64,000 bases of DNA from Eutypa lata (GCA_022661535.1 JAKULF010000004.1:124001-188000); one strand, 5' to 3'. Shown: positions 24,485-38,398, numbered from the stretch's first letter. The notes: generated by a model not told the origin, from the sequence alone. A program made the numbers and translations.

Positions 24485-26897
24485 TCAAGAAAGATCCATG
24501 ATCTTGCCCGGGTTCATGATCCACTTCGGATCGAGGGCGTGCTTGATCTGGCGCATGACGGCGAGAGTATCCGGGCCGACCTCGAGGAGCAGGGACTCCT
24601 TCTTGCCCCAGCCGATGGAGTGCTCGCCGGTGCAGGTCCCTTCCATGTCGAGGGCGCGCCGCACCATGTTCTTGACGCACTTCTCGACCTTGTCGCGCTC
24701 CGCCGGGTCCGCCCGGTTGTACATGATGCTCTCGTGGAAGTTGCCGTCGCCCACGTGGCCCAGGATGCTGGCGAACAGGCCCAGGTCGTCCATCTCCTTC
24801 TTCGATACCTCGATGATGTCCGCGAGCCGGCTGAACGGCACCGCTACGTCCGTGCTCCCTGGTTGCGGGTGTTAGTGTAAGAAGAGAGAGATGGTAAGGG
24901 GAGGGTAATTAAGGGGTTTGAGAGTAACAGTGTGGCCTTCTTATCTTCCATCCTCCAATTACCCTTATTTTGACTCCCAATGAATAACACTAGCCAAGCC
25001 AACCGACAAACCAATGAGAATGAAGGGACTAATAATAATAAAAAAGAAGAAAGAAACATACAAACTTCCTCGCCATGCTTCCTCAGCGCCAGCATAGACC
25101 AAAGGCTCTCCTTGCGGGCGGACCACAGGAGCTTCTGCTCGCGCTCGTCCTTGGCGAACTCGAAGCCGCCCCCGCGGTGGCCGCGGGTGATGCCCTGGAC
25201 GCGGGCGACGTTCTCGCGGACGCCGGCGCGGGTGCCGGCGAACTTGAAGAACAGGGTCGGGGCCTCCTCCCAGACGCGCGGCGCCGTCGCCCCACCCACG
25301 TTGACCACCCGCATCTGCACCTCGTCCATGATCTCCATCGCCGCCACCGGCACCCCCGTCTGCATCACCTCGGCCGCCGCCGCCGCCGCGTCCCGGATCG
25401 TCGGGAACGTCACCACCGCTACCGAGGTCTCCTCGGGCACCACGGCTAGTTTGAGCGTCGCTGCGAGTGGGATGTTAGGAGAGGAGGGGGGGCATTATAA
25501 CGTTCTGTGATGGATTGCCTGGTTTTGTGCAATGTGTGGGGGAGAACTTGCCTTCGGTGACTAGTCCTAGCGTTCCCTCTGATCCGACGAAAAGGCTGTT
25601 CAGATTGTAACCGGCGGAGCTCTTCCGTGGGCGTCTTCTCGTCTTGATAACGGTTCCGTCCGCCAATACAATCGTGAGATTGATGACCCAATCCTTCATA
25701 GTCCCATATTTGACAGCATTTGTCCCTGAACAATTCGTTCCGATCATACCACCAATCTTGGCACTAGGGCCTATTCGTAGATGTTAGCACTTGAAGCCAA
25801 GAATTTACACTTGGAAGTATATATGAAGCTACAGGGATCAGGCGTTACGCAATGCGAGACATGCATGAGAAGTAGGCAAATCATATTCGAGAGAGGAGGC
25901 TTAAATAAGGAACCGAAAGAACAACGCACCAGGATCAATAGGAAAGAACAGCCCACTACCCATACTACTCAATTGAGCATTGAGGTCCTGCCACCCGATG
26001 CTCGGTTGGACCACAATGTCCATGTCGTCCTTGTTGAACTGGACGATGCGGTCCATGTAGGCGAAGTCGACGCTGACGCCGCCGTACGGGGCGGAGAAGT
26101 TGCCCTCGAGGCTCGAGCCGCCCGAGTACGGGATGATGGGGACGCCGTGGCGGTGGCAGATGCGCGCGATGGCCGAGACCTGCTCCGTCGACCGCGGGTA
26201 CGCCACCGCCACCGGCAGGTTGTCCGGGTTCGTCGTCGACCACTCCGAGTACCCGTGCGCGTGCAGGTCGTCCGGGTCCGTGCTGATGATGTCCTCGTGC
26301 TCGCCGTGCGCCTTGATCTCCCGACGGATCTCCTCTATTGCCTAATACATAAAAATGAGAATTTAGTTCATTTCTGAAAATAGAAATAAAATAAAATAAA
26401 AATTGAAATGAATCAAATTAAAAACCGTGTATCGATTTTTTTCACATCTGAGTTGCGGAATTTTATTTTATTTTATTTTGGAAAAGAAGGTGAGCTGGTG
26501 AAATGAAATAAACGATAAAACCTACGTGTTCCATCTCATCTAGGGATGCATACTGTGGGTTAGGGGTCTTGCTATCGAACAGCATGACCCTGCCGGCATG
26601 CTTCTTGTGTGGGCCCTCCTGCAGCGTCGTGGCCGCAAGACCCCAACCCAGCACGCCGGCCGTAGCCGTCAGGGCGAAGACGGAGCGGCCGGACCATTTC
26701 GGGGGTTGTTGTCCCGGGCCACCACCACCACCGGTGGCGTTAGCGGCCGTGGATCTCCCGACGGCCCCTCCACCATTTTCGGCCACAGCCTTCGTCGTAG
26801 TACTGCTGGTATTACTCAGCGGCAAGGAGGACGTAGAGGAGAAGGGCCGTTTGCTCCTCACGCCACCCAGGCGTCTGACAAATTGTCTGGTCGACAT
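24485..26897 (-). CDS. DLD1: D-lactate dehydrogenase (cytochrome), mitochondrial FAD enzyme
   Basis: Oxidises D-lactate to pyruvate and passes electrons to cytochrome c at the inner mitochondrial membrane. Five exons: 26897-26526, 26341-25930, 25770-25552, 25460-25062 and 24858-24485, 591 residues with consistent phases. The N-terminus is an Arg/Ser-rich presequence followed by a membrane helix, [20 protein letters not shown]. The FAD-binding domain has [36 protein letters not shown] and [18 protein letters not shown]. The C-terminal FAD-oxidase domain has [22 protein letters not shown] and [14 protein letters not shown]. Intron 3 appears to start with GC instead of GT (AG|GCAAGT...GCAG); this splice restores the conserved TEATLKL. 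GC-rich exons give long false frames on the other strand. Confidence 0.95.
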
Positions 26898-29800
26898 GCA
26901 GGCAGGCTGCTGCGGGTTCTGTTACAGCGGAAAGGAAAAGGAACAGTGCACCGGTACGGTATATATGCACGAGGTGTTAGGGGGGATGCATCAGCCCCTC
27001 CCTGCAGACAGAAGCGAGCAACGGTTTGGAGGGCTTGAACGTGGGATTTACAGTCACACGCAGCGAAGAACCAGGAACTCCTTTTTTCCTTCCTTTTTTT
27101 TCTTTCTCTTCCCCCCTGCAGCAGGATCACCAGCAGCGGCGGCAACAGGCAAAGCTGTCGGTTTAGTACGGTATGTAGCGACGGCTAGGGTCCCGGTTGG
27201 CCGCGGATCATGGATATGTGGACCGAATCTCCTTTTGCGCCTAGCTCGTTTGGCTGACAGTCTTCAACAAAACCTAACTCGGATAGAAAGCCAATACGAG
27301 TTTCTTGTACCCTTATTTCCTAGAGCCTATCACCCCTTTTCGACTTCGAACGACACGGGAGGGCCTTGGGCAGCAAGAATCCGGTACAGCAGAAAGACGT
27401 ACAAAAGGAGGGAGAGAGAATGGAAGTCACCTCTCGGTGGATAACGGGCTATACTTATTTATATGTCCAGGTTCCTAAGGGCCGGGTCCGAAAGCCGGGA
27501 CTCGTTCCCAAGTGTAGAGTTCGTCGGGTGGGGGTTTGGTGATACTAAGAGGATATGACATATGTCGTGCTCGGGTTTCACACGATGATAGTTAGCGGCG
27601 GGTACTGAACTATCTCCACAGAGCGTAGCCTAGTTCATGTAGTAAGGGGAAGGGAGATGAGGAGAAAGTCTGAGGTAATAGAAACTGACAAGAGCTGGGG
27701 AACCTTCGGGGCTCTTATGGATTACGCTTATGTCCTTTCCCCGAATAGGCGAACGAGTACACGCACAAACAACCAAACAAACACACACGCACAGTCACTC
27801 GTTCACAATCACATAACCTAACCTAACCTGCCTACCACTTACCTACCACCTACGGACACAAGCGGGTATATTGGCGGCGGGAGGTGGGCTTTGTAAGGTA
27901 GGTAAACCTGGTTGTGGAACCCCAGGGGAATAAGGAGCCGCGCTAGTTTAAATCAAGTACTAGGAACACTAGTTCATGTATCTATAGTCCACGTGAGTAG
28001 AAAGCATGCAGATGGGGTGGACTAGACTAGGAGGGCAACGGTACAGAGAGGCAAGCAAGTGAAGTAAGGAAGGCCAATACCTATGTTGGACCTATGCTGG
28101 ACCGAGGTGCAGTATCCGAAGTCCGAGAGGAAGAGAAACGAAGGCTGCGACGGCTGAGCTTACGACTTGAACTCATGACTTAATGATAGACTCCATACGT
28201 GGACATGGCTGTGTAGCACTACGACAGGAGTGTGCCGTTAGTGGCATTTGATGTTTACGCCCGGCTACGGTCATTTGTATAGAGGGAAAAAGGCAAATGG
28301 GCGAGATGGACAAATATCTCAGCTGCTTACGATGAGTGTTACGTATAGATAGGCAGGAAGGGCACCAACCACTCGGGCTAGAGTGACGTGTAGGTAGTTA
28401 AACAAAGAGTAATTATGACCCAATGGGCTACGGCGGAAACTCTTTATCATTTGTCACACCGTAACCGTGGGTAGAACTGTCAAACAAGCCGAAGACTCGT
28501 CAGACAGGCTCCACGTGTACGGGGATATGAAGGAGAGGAGAGGGGAGAAGAGGAGGGACAGAAAGGGAGGACGTGGAGAGAAAATACCAGAGCAGGTATT
28601 GATGGGGAAAAGTCCAATGGTTTGTATTTCTCGTACACTTTTTCGTTTGCTGCATAATGAAGGTATTGACCGCATTTTGGCCAGTGTATATTAGAAGAAG
28701 GCCGTCAAATAGTAGGTGAGGATGTAGAGAGACATAGAGAGACATCGAGAGACATTGGGTTGGATGTACCATGGTTCGTGATACTATAATTTGTGAACAC
28801 AGTTTGTGTAAAGGAGGGTATGTTTGAAGAGGTATATGTAGGTAGGTAGCTGAATATTGTGGTTAATGAGGCTAGTTACTCGGTAGGCAGTTATATAGCA
28901 GGGCCAGTAAGATTCAACTATCAAAAAAAAAAATTCTCGTGAGTAAATAAAAATTCTTTAATACTTAACTCGGTAGAGACAGGGATAAGTGGCTTAGTTT
29001 TTGTGTTCTCACTGCTTGTGGGCGGCGCCACAATGATCACATACCTCAACGTTACATGCCTACCTACTTAAGGTAAGTATGTAGATAGATAGATACGATA
29101 GATAGATACCTGGGTCTTCCAACAGTCATACATATACGTAAGTCATAAGACCGATATGGGTATTATAGGCGACTTAATATTAACTGGCTTGTATTAAGAA
29201 AGCTAGTCCATCTTCAATGCCGTTGATTTGAGGGCTTCGGGGTCGTTTTAGCTTCTTGAATGCACGAAGTGCGTATGTGCCTGGCTACTGCACGCCGGTT
29301 TTGAGGATCACATCATGTATATATGTAGGTCAGTAACATACCGACCTACAGTACATACATTCATCCAATGTAGAACCTCGAGCTTGGCTAAAATGGGCAG
29401 CTCCATAGCAAGATATTCGGTTTCCTTCTTCTTGGAGGGATTTTAAAATTCGGCATTATGAAATTGGCAGAGCGAGGTCCTTTTCTCAATTTTATTTTTT
29501 CTTTCCACTACATAACTATCCCCCAGCTGGACTGTCTTGGCGAAGTCCGCATGCAAGCGGCTCTAAATGCGGGAACCCGTTAATAAGTTCGCGGGGCAAT
29601 GGAAACGACATAGAAACGATGGAAGGAGGGGTTAACATGTATTGCACGTACGTAGTTTTCAGCTTCTAAGAAGCACTAAAGCTTACCCCCTGGACAGACC
29701 CCCTGACCCCCAACTGCCCCATGCACTAGTGACCTAGGCGGGAGAGGGGCACTACGTACGATGCGGGGCATCATCAGGGGTAGCTCAACCCAACGTCCGC

Positions 29801-31701
29801 CCGTTCGTACCAACAGTAATTAGTTACAATACATGTATGTAACTACGTGTATGGGTACTGATGACGGTTAAGATTATTAATTACATAGGTATCTCGCTTA
29901 CGTCTGTCTACTATATTACTCAGACTGTTATCTGGACGGCAGGCTCTAACTAACTTCAAATCTACTTACTCACAGACACTTCCAAGTAGGCGGGTTATGC
30001 TCAGACGAGTATCACCACGGTATGTATTTATTGACTAGGCGGGGTGATCCCGCAATTTCTAAGAATCTCGGGATTCTAGAATAGAATTATCCTTGCTCCC
30101 GGAACGAAGGGAGGATCGTATGTGCATATATATATAAACGTCTAGTTCATAGCCACCCATATATGCAATGCTACAGCGGGCTGGTGAGTCTTGACGTAGG
30201 TGTTTACGGGATGTGCTTCAGCATGTCGAGAAATGAAGAGCGTATGCCCCTCTCCTCCTGCAATAAATCCTGCAATATATCTATCTTTCAGCCTTGATCG
30301 TCCCCCGCCGGTGAGATTCACATTTGCATGAAGAGCGGGTGACCTTGTTAATTAATATGTAGACTACCTGGTGAGTAGAAGTGCTTGATGATCAGGGGGT
30401 ATCCGGCACCTAATATTTGGATACGGCACGGTAATGGGACAGCACACACCGGTAGAACATATCAGACGATATACACATATATACATGAACAGGGTGATGA
30501 CGGGATCGGGACCGGGCCGCTCAATGGGGCTGGGGCGAACAAGGCTCCACGTCTAGATACATGTTAGGTAGGTAAGGAGGCAGGGAGGCTGGGCTCGAAG
30601 ACACCGCCCCCTACCTATCTATCCGGATATAATAGTAATGATAATAATGATACAAATATGAGTCGCGACTGGCTCCCCATCGTCTACAGTTAATATATAT
30701 TGTCAGCTTCCTCCTGCACGTAAGAGAACTAAGACGAGCGCTAGTCCAGACAGAATGGCCCGGGTGACGTGATGTGACATGGCATGACAAGGCATGACAC
30801 TTCCAACGTAATAGTAATAGACGGGAAAGAAATAACTAGACCACACCAATGTAGGATGGATCACGTAAGCTCTCGGAGCCTTATACCGACAGATAGACAG
30901 ATAGATATGGCATCGGGTGCTTGCTTGATAGGGCAGGAAGAGAAACATACATATGCATATACGTTGTGGAACGCAAACTTCATATGCCACGCATGTACAT
31001 ACCTAGGTATATCCTCATGCAGTTTACTGTTTGAGTACTTGAAGGAGTCTCGATTTACATCAGGTATTAATTTCGTTCTGGATTGCCTCTGACCACTGTT
31101 ATATGCCCTTGGCTACTTTTCAAATACCACTATTACTGCAACAATTATTGCCGTTCCTGTTGCTGCTGCTGCTGCCGCCGCCGCTTCCACCGCTGTTTGC
31201 TATTACCCCGTTACGAAGGCGGCAGGGAAAGTCGGGTTGGGCCGATCTCGTGTGATATGTCACTATGATGCAGATTGGCACATACGCAATACAGCTGAAA
31301 CGGAGTAAAATAAAATATAATAAATTTCTCCAGAAATAAAAAACCGCTCATCTGGGATATCTGCAGCGGCGAAAAGATGATCAGTCACCTTTGTGCCTGA
31401 GCCTGCAGTACAACACCATACATACACATATAAACAGGCAGGCCAGGCAGGGAGGCAGGCAGACACTCCCGTTCTTGCAGAAGACGGTTTCCGGAACGGG
31501 AAATCAGTCGTGCGTCGCGACGTCAGGCTGCATTGCATGCATGTATGTGGTTCCCATGCTTCCGTCTGGGTCGGTGTTCATGCCAAAAAGGCACCTAGAG
31601 GTAGGTATTTATTTGCTTTCCTATTCCGCAACTCAATGCCACTGGGCATGAAGAACAGTATTTGCAACAACACTCAGGGGGGCGGGCCGGAAACCAAAAG
31701 A

Positions 31702-31723
31702 AGAGAGAGAGAGAGAGAGAGAG
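31702..31723. repeat. (GA)n microsatellite
   Basis: A run of about eleven GA dinucleotides in otherwise non-coding DNA. Confidence 0.85.
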
Positions 31724-32021
31724 GAGGGTAAGGTATCAATTAGGGAGATATCGCCACGTAGATAGGACATAATAGGGGACGGACGACGCAACCGGAAGTG
31801 TCGGTTTCGAGGCGGTCAACGGACTCGAAAGGATGAGTAGCTCCCTAGATAGGCGAAGTACGAAAGGCATGTGGATCCCCTTCTCGTCCAAGAAGGTGAT
31901 GTATGTGAGTTCTTTTTTTTTTAAGGTAGCAGTAGGTAGGGTTAGAAGCGGAGAAGAAGATCGGGATGTTACGGTAGTATTCGTGGTGGTTCCTCGACGT
32001 CAGGGTTCGAGTTCGACTCGT

Positions 32022-32043
32022 TGGTAGGTAGGTAGGTAGGTAC
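32022..32043. repeat. (GGTA)n tandem repeat
   Basis: Five GGTA units in tandem, the same tetranucleotide that is scattered through most spacers here. Confidence 0.8.
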
Positions 32044-34942
32044 CATTGGGTTTCATCGTTTCAGAAATGGAATACGCACACGCCTATTTTATATGCACCA
32101 GTAACTAACTATATGAGAATGATCTACAAAGGATGGATATAGATAGGGTTTCCGCTCGCCAACGTACAGGTCTAGAACCCCCTGATCAATCATGTATGTG
32201 CGTGTATATGCCATGATGTGTAATGTCTCGTTGCACGACAGGGCCAGAAACGAGTCGAGACTCACATTCGGGTACGCCCTACGAAAAGAAATGGTCCATC
32301 CTTGCTCGACATCGGAAACGCCCCAAGGAGAACTGACGTATAACGTCCAGAGGAAAAAGCAGAGAAAGGAAAAAAGAAAAGTAATATGCAACATAGGCAC
32401 GCCATGTATGCTGGGCTACGGTTGCATTGGTACCTGACTTAAACCCGTCTCCGGCCTCCTTTAGTTAGGCGTTACCGTATCGTTACCAAGGTTCTGGTGA
32501 CGGGCTGCTGGCTTGCATACTTATATAGTCAGTTTATCGATAGGGCATCCTATCAGGAGGGTTCCTGTGTTTCCTGCGACTCTTAACACAAGAGCTGAAC
32601 CATGCAGTGAATTGACGGATAACCAGTAGAAAATAACCGTATGCACCTATTAGTTAGGCATTATCTATCGAACGACATTGTCGGAGATACGGTATCATAT
32701 GTTGGCAAGGGATTAACTGACTGGCTGGACCTACATATGTAGGTACTTACTTACATATCAAGCTTTACCGTCACGGAGAATCCCTATGTGAACATCGGAC
32801 TTATAACCATCCAGAGTTGTGTGAACAAGAGTCTACAACTGATGTACAGTATCCGCGGTATCCCCGTCTAGAACCCCTGAATATGTTACAAGAATACCTA
32901 CCCCTCCCCCTAATATTCTACGCAGCAGGTAAATATATATAAGCGTTAGCAAATAGGAGACGAAGCTGAGCCCACGTATCGTACAATTATTGGGCAATGT
33001 GTTCGTTACCTTACCTTACCTTACCTACCTGCCTGCCTGCCTACCAACGTACCCAGCATATCAGCCGTCAGAACCAGACAATCTATAACAGGGAACCCGA
33101 CTGGATTCGAATCGGATAACTTAAAGCCATAGTCACTTACATGCCAGCCCGGAGCTCGCCAATTGAATTGGATTGGATTGGACGGACGCGCGCGGTGGTG
33201 AATACCCCGAGGACGACCGGACTAATGCGCACTAGATATGTAGGTATGTAGGTCGTCGGATGGACCCCAGACTTTGTATAAGACCGGCGCGTCAATGACC
33301 CCCACGCTTTCCATCCATCCCACCTTTTTCTTTCTCCCTTCCCTTCTTCCCTTCCTTCTCTTCTCGGGATAGGTAGGTAGTTAGTATCGGCGTGAGCTCC
33401 GTGGGAGAGAAAGACTCACTCGATCGTCTGTCTCGTCGCGAGAAATGCGCGAAAATTGCTACGCACATATATAGGTAAGTACCTCGCACAGACATGAGAT
33501 ACCACGGACCAAAAACCCCCTCCCCCCCCAAAAACAATTCCACGATTGGATGGCCGGCGTCACCGCCGTTAGGATTTATGTATGCGGCTGAGATGGGATT
33601 GGGTCGTGGGAAAGTAGACTAAGGGTAAGGGGAAGAAGAGGACGGACCGAGTTGAAATTGGATACTTCCTTATTTGCTTACCTATGTACCTAACCTCGTT
33701 CCTCCTGCTGGCTCTGCTTCCATCACCTCTACGCAAGTAGGTAGGTATGATAACGTTGCTCGTATGACTGCTGTGTTGTTGTAGGTAGTCCGAGGACAAA
33801 TGTCGGTAGTTAACTGACAGCGAGTTATTGACCGACTAGCCAGTCAGCCAGTAATCTCGATGTGTTCTATGTAGGTAGAAGTGGCTATTAAGGCGAGGGA
33901 AAGGAAAACTCAGAACTCACTGGCTGCATACTTAACTACCTACCTAGCTACCTACGGAAAAGTTAAGAGGCGAAAAGAGGCCATTCCGTCTTCTCTGACC
34001 GAATGCAACGTTTGAGATAGCTGTCCCAAAGTATCTTCCTACCGTAAGCAACCACAAACAGAGATCCCATTTCGCGGGCATAGGCAAGGAATAGATTTCC
34101 TCGGAGGAACCATCAAGAGTTGATATCCCACGCAGACATCCCTTAACCACCTAAGCATGGCCGCTGGCTCATGATAGGTGGAACGGGACCCACGGCAAAG
34201 AAAGGGTAATTCTTTTTGCTCGGTTTACTCGCTTGATTTGCCTTCCTACCTGCCTATCTACCAAAATTGCTTATTATTTGGCCGCTCTTAACCGCTTATA
34301 TGTGAGCAATAGTTACTTACTTAGGTATCTACGTAGAAAGGAGGGGCGCGAGGAAAGGGGCATATACCCACGACGATACGATGATGGATCACAGCGTGCC
34401 TGCCAACCTACCTTTCCCTATTTGCTTTTTTTCTACTTCGATTTTCTCTCTCAATAGCAAGCAAGGGATCGATGAAATGGAAAACCAAATAGCATGGAAT
34501 TCGTATACAGGCTGATAGTGAAAGGGTGGTATGTTCTAAGTAGGTATGAATGGCAGATATAGAATCTAGATACGGTCATTGGTGTCAAGGTAGACCAGGA
34601 CTGGCTCTTGATGAGGATGAGGAGCTACTATGCTACGCTATGTAATACAATACCGTCCGCATCACATCACATCACCTCACATCACTTACCAGTATGCTTG
34701 CATATATTAGGTATCTACACCCATACCCAACTATATGACAAAACGTACAGCAAGCAGTGCCGTGTCGTGCTTCCTCTACGGTAATCTGGGTCTGGTCTTG
34801 GGTCTGACTGACTGGAAAATAAATTCTAGATATCCAAGCTGGACTGGGCTGAGAACCGGTAGGTAATCAACGATCTATCATCTCACATAATATATCAACT
34901 CCACGATCTGCTGCTCGTCTGTCTACTCTAAATTCTTTACAT

Positions 34943-34966
34943 ACCTACCTACCTACCTACCTACCG
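34943..34966. repeat. (TACC)n tandem repeat
   Basis: Six TACC units in tandem, the opposite orientation of the GGTA arrays seen elsewhere. Confidence 0.8.
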
Positions 34967-35671
34967 CGTCCCTAGAAATCCAGCGAGGTCTAGCAACCGT
35001 ACCTTGTTGGACATAGAGGGAGCCCTGAAACAATATTTAGATGTATGGATAGAGGATAAGGATAACGCTGATGGTATACCTATAGCGAACCAATGGAAGA
35101 GGCGGTGAATCATTTACATGCAAAGTGCCATCACGAGGGACCTACTAAACATACACGCACACACACACATGCTCTACTCCGCAGGAACCGCTCCTTCGAC
35201 TTGATTTTTATTGGGCGCGCCAGAGAGAAAGGAAATGTCCCGTGGGTGACTGGGGGAGGGGGCACACGTAATAGCGGACTTGAAGCAGATGGACGAGCCG
35301 GATATGGGATGCGTAGTCGTATTTCACCTTCCCATCTGGACCTGAACTTGGACTTGGACTTGGGCTGGGCTGAGCTGCGCAATGCATAACGGAAAAGAAT
35401 GACAGATGAAGAAGCCAACAACATCAACTCGACAAACATAACACGAACACACGAGACAAGGCACATCGGGTCTGAATCCCTTACGATTGGTAGGGGGCTG
35501 ATAGATCAATTGATCTCAATTCACTGGGCCATTCAAGCCTGTTCATGATAAGCACGAACGGATATACTACCATAAGAACTCCAGCCCCATGCGTGAAAAA
35601 GTCATGTCATTCCTTTGCCGACGAAAAACCTGATTTTGTTTTTATTGTTTCCCCAGACCGGATCACATTTT

Positions 35672-36847
35672 TTAGTGACCAGCCAGAGTGTGAGCCCGGC
35701 GACGATCTCTCTCCTCGGCGATGCTGAGCTTGACACCCTTGCCCTTGGGCAGAGAGACCCAGGGGCGCTCGGAGCCGATGACGAAGACGTTGGCCTCACG
35801 AGTGGCGAAGGTGTTGTCAATGGCGTCCTTGATGTGGACGATGTTGAAACCACCATCGTGTCTCTCACGGTGGGTGATGACACCAACACGACCCATGTTA
35901 CGACCACCAGTAACCATAGCAATGGCACCCGTGTCGAACTTGACAAAGTCGGTGATCTTGCCAGTGGCGAGCTCGATCTTGACAGTGTCGTTGACCTTGA
36001 TGGAAGGGTCAGGGTAGCGAATCCTGTAAGAGTGGAAAACATCATGTTAGCAAGCAGAACAGGATGGGGGAAACATACCAGCCATCAGTTCGAAGCTCGA
36101 TTATCATCGTTAAGGGTGGTTCAACCAAAGCTTGATCCAACGGCTGAATGATGTCTGACAGAACTTACGTTCTCGCATCGTGCGTGACCAAGAATGGGAT
36201 TCCGCCCTTGCCAAGCTGAACGCGCTTGACCTTGCCCAGCTTGTACTCGGCCTCCTCGGCCTGAATTCTGTGGACGGCAAATCGGCCCTTGGTGTCGTAG
36301 ACGAGACGGAAGTTCTCGCCCGTTTTCTCGATGGTGATGACGTCCATGAAGCCGGCGGGGTAGGTGATGTCGGTTCGGACCTTGCCGTCGACCTTGACCA
36401 GGCGCTGCATGAGGATGGACTTGGTCTCGCGGTAGTTCAAGGCGTACTTGAGACGGTTGCGGATGAAGATGATGAGAGGAAGGGCATCGCGGGCCTTGTG
36501 GGGACCGGGCGAGGCCTTGGGGGCGTAGACACCGGAGAGCTTGTCGAGAAGCCAGTGAGAGGGGGCGCTAAGGCGCTTCTGGTGCTTCTTTCTGTATTGG
36601 AGAATGTAGTTAGCAACCGCGAGTAGATGTAGAGTTGGCGGTAGAGTTAGAGTTAGGTATAGGTGTAGATGTAGGTGTATTTGACGCTGAATTCAATCAT
36701 CATCATCATCACCATCATCGCACAGATTTACAGTTCGCATGCATGCCACAAGACAAACAAGCAAGAGCGCAGATGATGGACGAACGGAATCTATGATTGA
36801 ACACGTTTAATGCCAAATCCAGGAACTACTTACGGTCCTCTACCCAT
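35672..36847 (-). CDS. RPS4: 40S ribosomal protein eS4
   Basis: A structural protein of the small cytosolic ribosomal subunit. Three exons: 36847-36834 (only 14 nt, MGRGP), 36591-36169 and 36023-35672, 262 residues, the standard eS4 length. The sequence is immediately recognisable: [20 protein letters not shown], the S4-type RNA-binding stretch [41 protein letters not shown], the KOW-like segment [12 protein letters not shown] and the basic tail [16 protein letters not shown] tiny first exon followed by a longer intron (242 nt) is common in fungal ribosomal protein genes. The promoter lies to the right, beyond 36847. Codon use is the C-rich pattern of highly expressed genes. Confidence 0.97.
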
Positions 36848-38398
36848 TTTGACTGATGGTTAGTACTGTCTGGTCGGTCGTGGATTCGTGAAAAGAACGA
36901 AGGAGAGGAATTGAAGATGGAATCTTTTTTCTTTTGATGCGGGCCTCTCGTCTCGTTGAAGGAGTGAAACTAAAAAATTCGCTTGGGACAGGTTCAGCAC
37001 CAATTGGAAATTGTGGAAAGTGCAAAGTGTGTGTGCCCTAGGCGGGTCCATTTTATCGGACTTAGTGTCTGCGCTGCGAAAATGTGGTCAGTGCACGGTG
37101 TAACTACGTAGATGCAAATGGATGCACACTTGAAGTTATTAGCCACGATTCAATAACGACGCCACCAGCCACAGCTCTTGAAGTTTGAATATTCACGCTT
37201 ACTTCGTCTGTACCTACCTACAGCCTACCTGCTCATAACCTACATATATACTACTTAGCAACTATAGTGGCGTTAGAACTACCACGGCAAAGAGCCTATC
37301 AGACATTGACAGCTATCCGTCTGACAGGAGGGCAACTCCCTCTATACTACACTAACTAGAGAGCATACGATTAATGCATGATATATCAATCCTTTAAACA
37401 CGACACACATAGAATTTGGCTAATAGTAATAGTAGTAGTGTACTTGCTTGCTTGCTTGCTTGCTTGCTTTTACTTTAACTGTATTCAATGTTGTATTCAT
37501 TCATTCGAGCTCGTGTTCTGTAGAGTAGGGATTTCTCCCTTACCTACCTACTTCTAGCCTACCTAGCACTTGTAGGTGCCTACACTACTATGTAACTGCA
37601 TAATAACTGCAAGAAGTGAGTAGGAACATGAAGGTAGATAGGTAGGTATGTACCTAGGTAGGTATCTACAGTTTCAACCAATTTTGTTTTCTCCAACGGG
37701 GATAATCACACACATATATATATTCCTCCCCGCCGTTGTTCGTTCGTTCGTTAGTTCGCACATTCGCACGTTCGCACAATGCTCGGTAATGACAGAAGGT
37801 GCTATAATCAAGCTCCGATTCCAAAATGCCCGACCTGATCCCAATTCACACTCTTGACCCTATTGTTCGTTCGTTCGCTCGACTCCTACCCGTCCGTGTC
37901 GTTCTTTTTCTCCAAAGGTGTCGTTTTAACGGATGTCTCCAGAACACAACAATGGGCCAGACATACCCCCGTGAAATAGATGATAGGTATGGATAAAACC
38001 GTTCCGTGATGAGATGTCCCCGCGTGGTTCATTCTCAATTCCCATCAGGAATCTCATCATTATGTAGTTTAGAATTGTAGGTAGCAAGCATAGAGCTCAT
38101 GTAGAGCCCATATCCACACCCGTCATCCCGTGGCGTAAGCATACCCACACACACACACACATATACACACCATCATGACAAGTCGTAAGTAGGCACGTGG
38201 TAGATGATTCCCAGTAGCTGCTGCCGTGTAATGGGACTGGCATAACTTGCCACTTGCTTCATCTGTTCGCTCGATCGATCGTTCCTTTGCTCTTAGGGAA
38301 TGTTCCCCCATCCATGTCTTTCAAGGACATTTCTAGCCGTTCCAATGTTTCCCTCGGACAATTGACCATCGTCTTCGGACTCCTCGACTCTCATTTTC
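36848..38398. other. intergenic region, RPS4 promoter side
   Basis: About 1.55 kb containing the RPS4 promoter on the left and the 3' end of the Myb gene on the right. It includes a (TTGC)n run near 37443-37469, TTCG runs near 37738-37755 and a CA run near 38148-38162. No gene is recognised. Confidence 0.6.
37443..37469. repeat. (TTGC)n tandem repeat
   Basis: About six TTGC units in tandem. Confidence 0.8.

Larger units (their letters stand above)
26898..35671. other. long gene-poor region with many simple repeats
   Basis: About 8.8 kb in which no family motif or multi-exon gene could be recognised on either strand. The left few hundred bases are the DLD1 promoter. The rest is rich in short GGTA/TACC, GATA and CA runs and GA tracts, for example GATA near 29086-29108, GA at 31702-31723, GGTA at 32022-32043, TTACC/TGCC near 33008-33042 and TACC at 34943-34966. 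Many small frames are open by chance; none shows conserved residues. Confidence 0.55.

Noticed and set aside
27811..27855. CCTAA-containing run as an internal telomere repeat
   Set aside because: Units are CCTAA/TACC mixtures of the common spacer motif, not a regular TTAGGG array.
28150..28240. Possible tRNA gene on the minus strand (a GTTCAAGTC-like B box)
   Set aside because: No matching A box at proper spacing and no acceptor-stem pairing could be found.
33090..33130. Possible tRNA T-loop (GATTCGAATC)
   Set aside because: An isolated palindromic string; no cloverleaf arms on either side.
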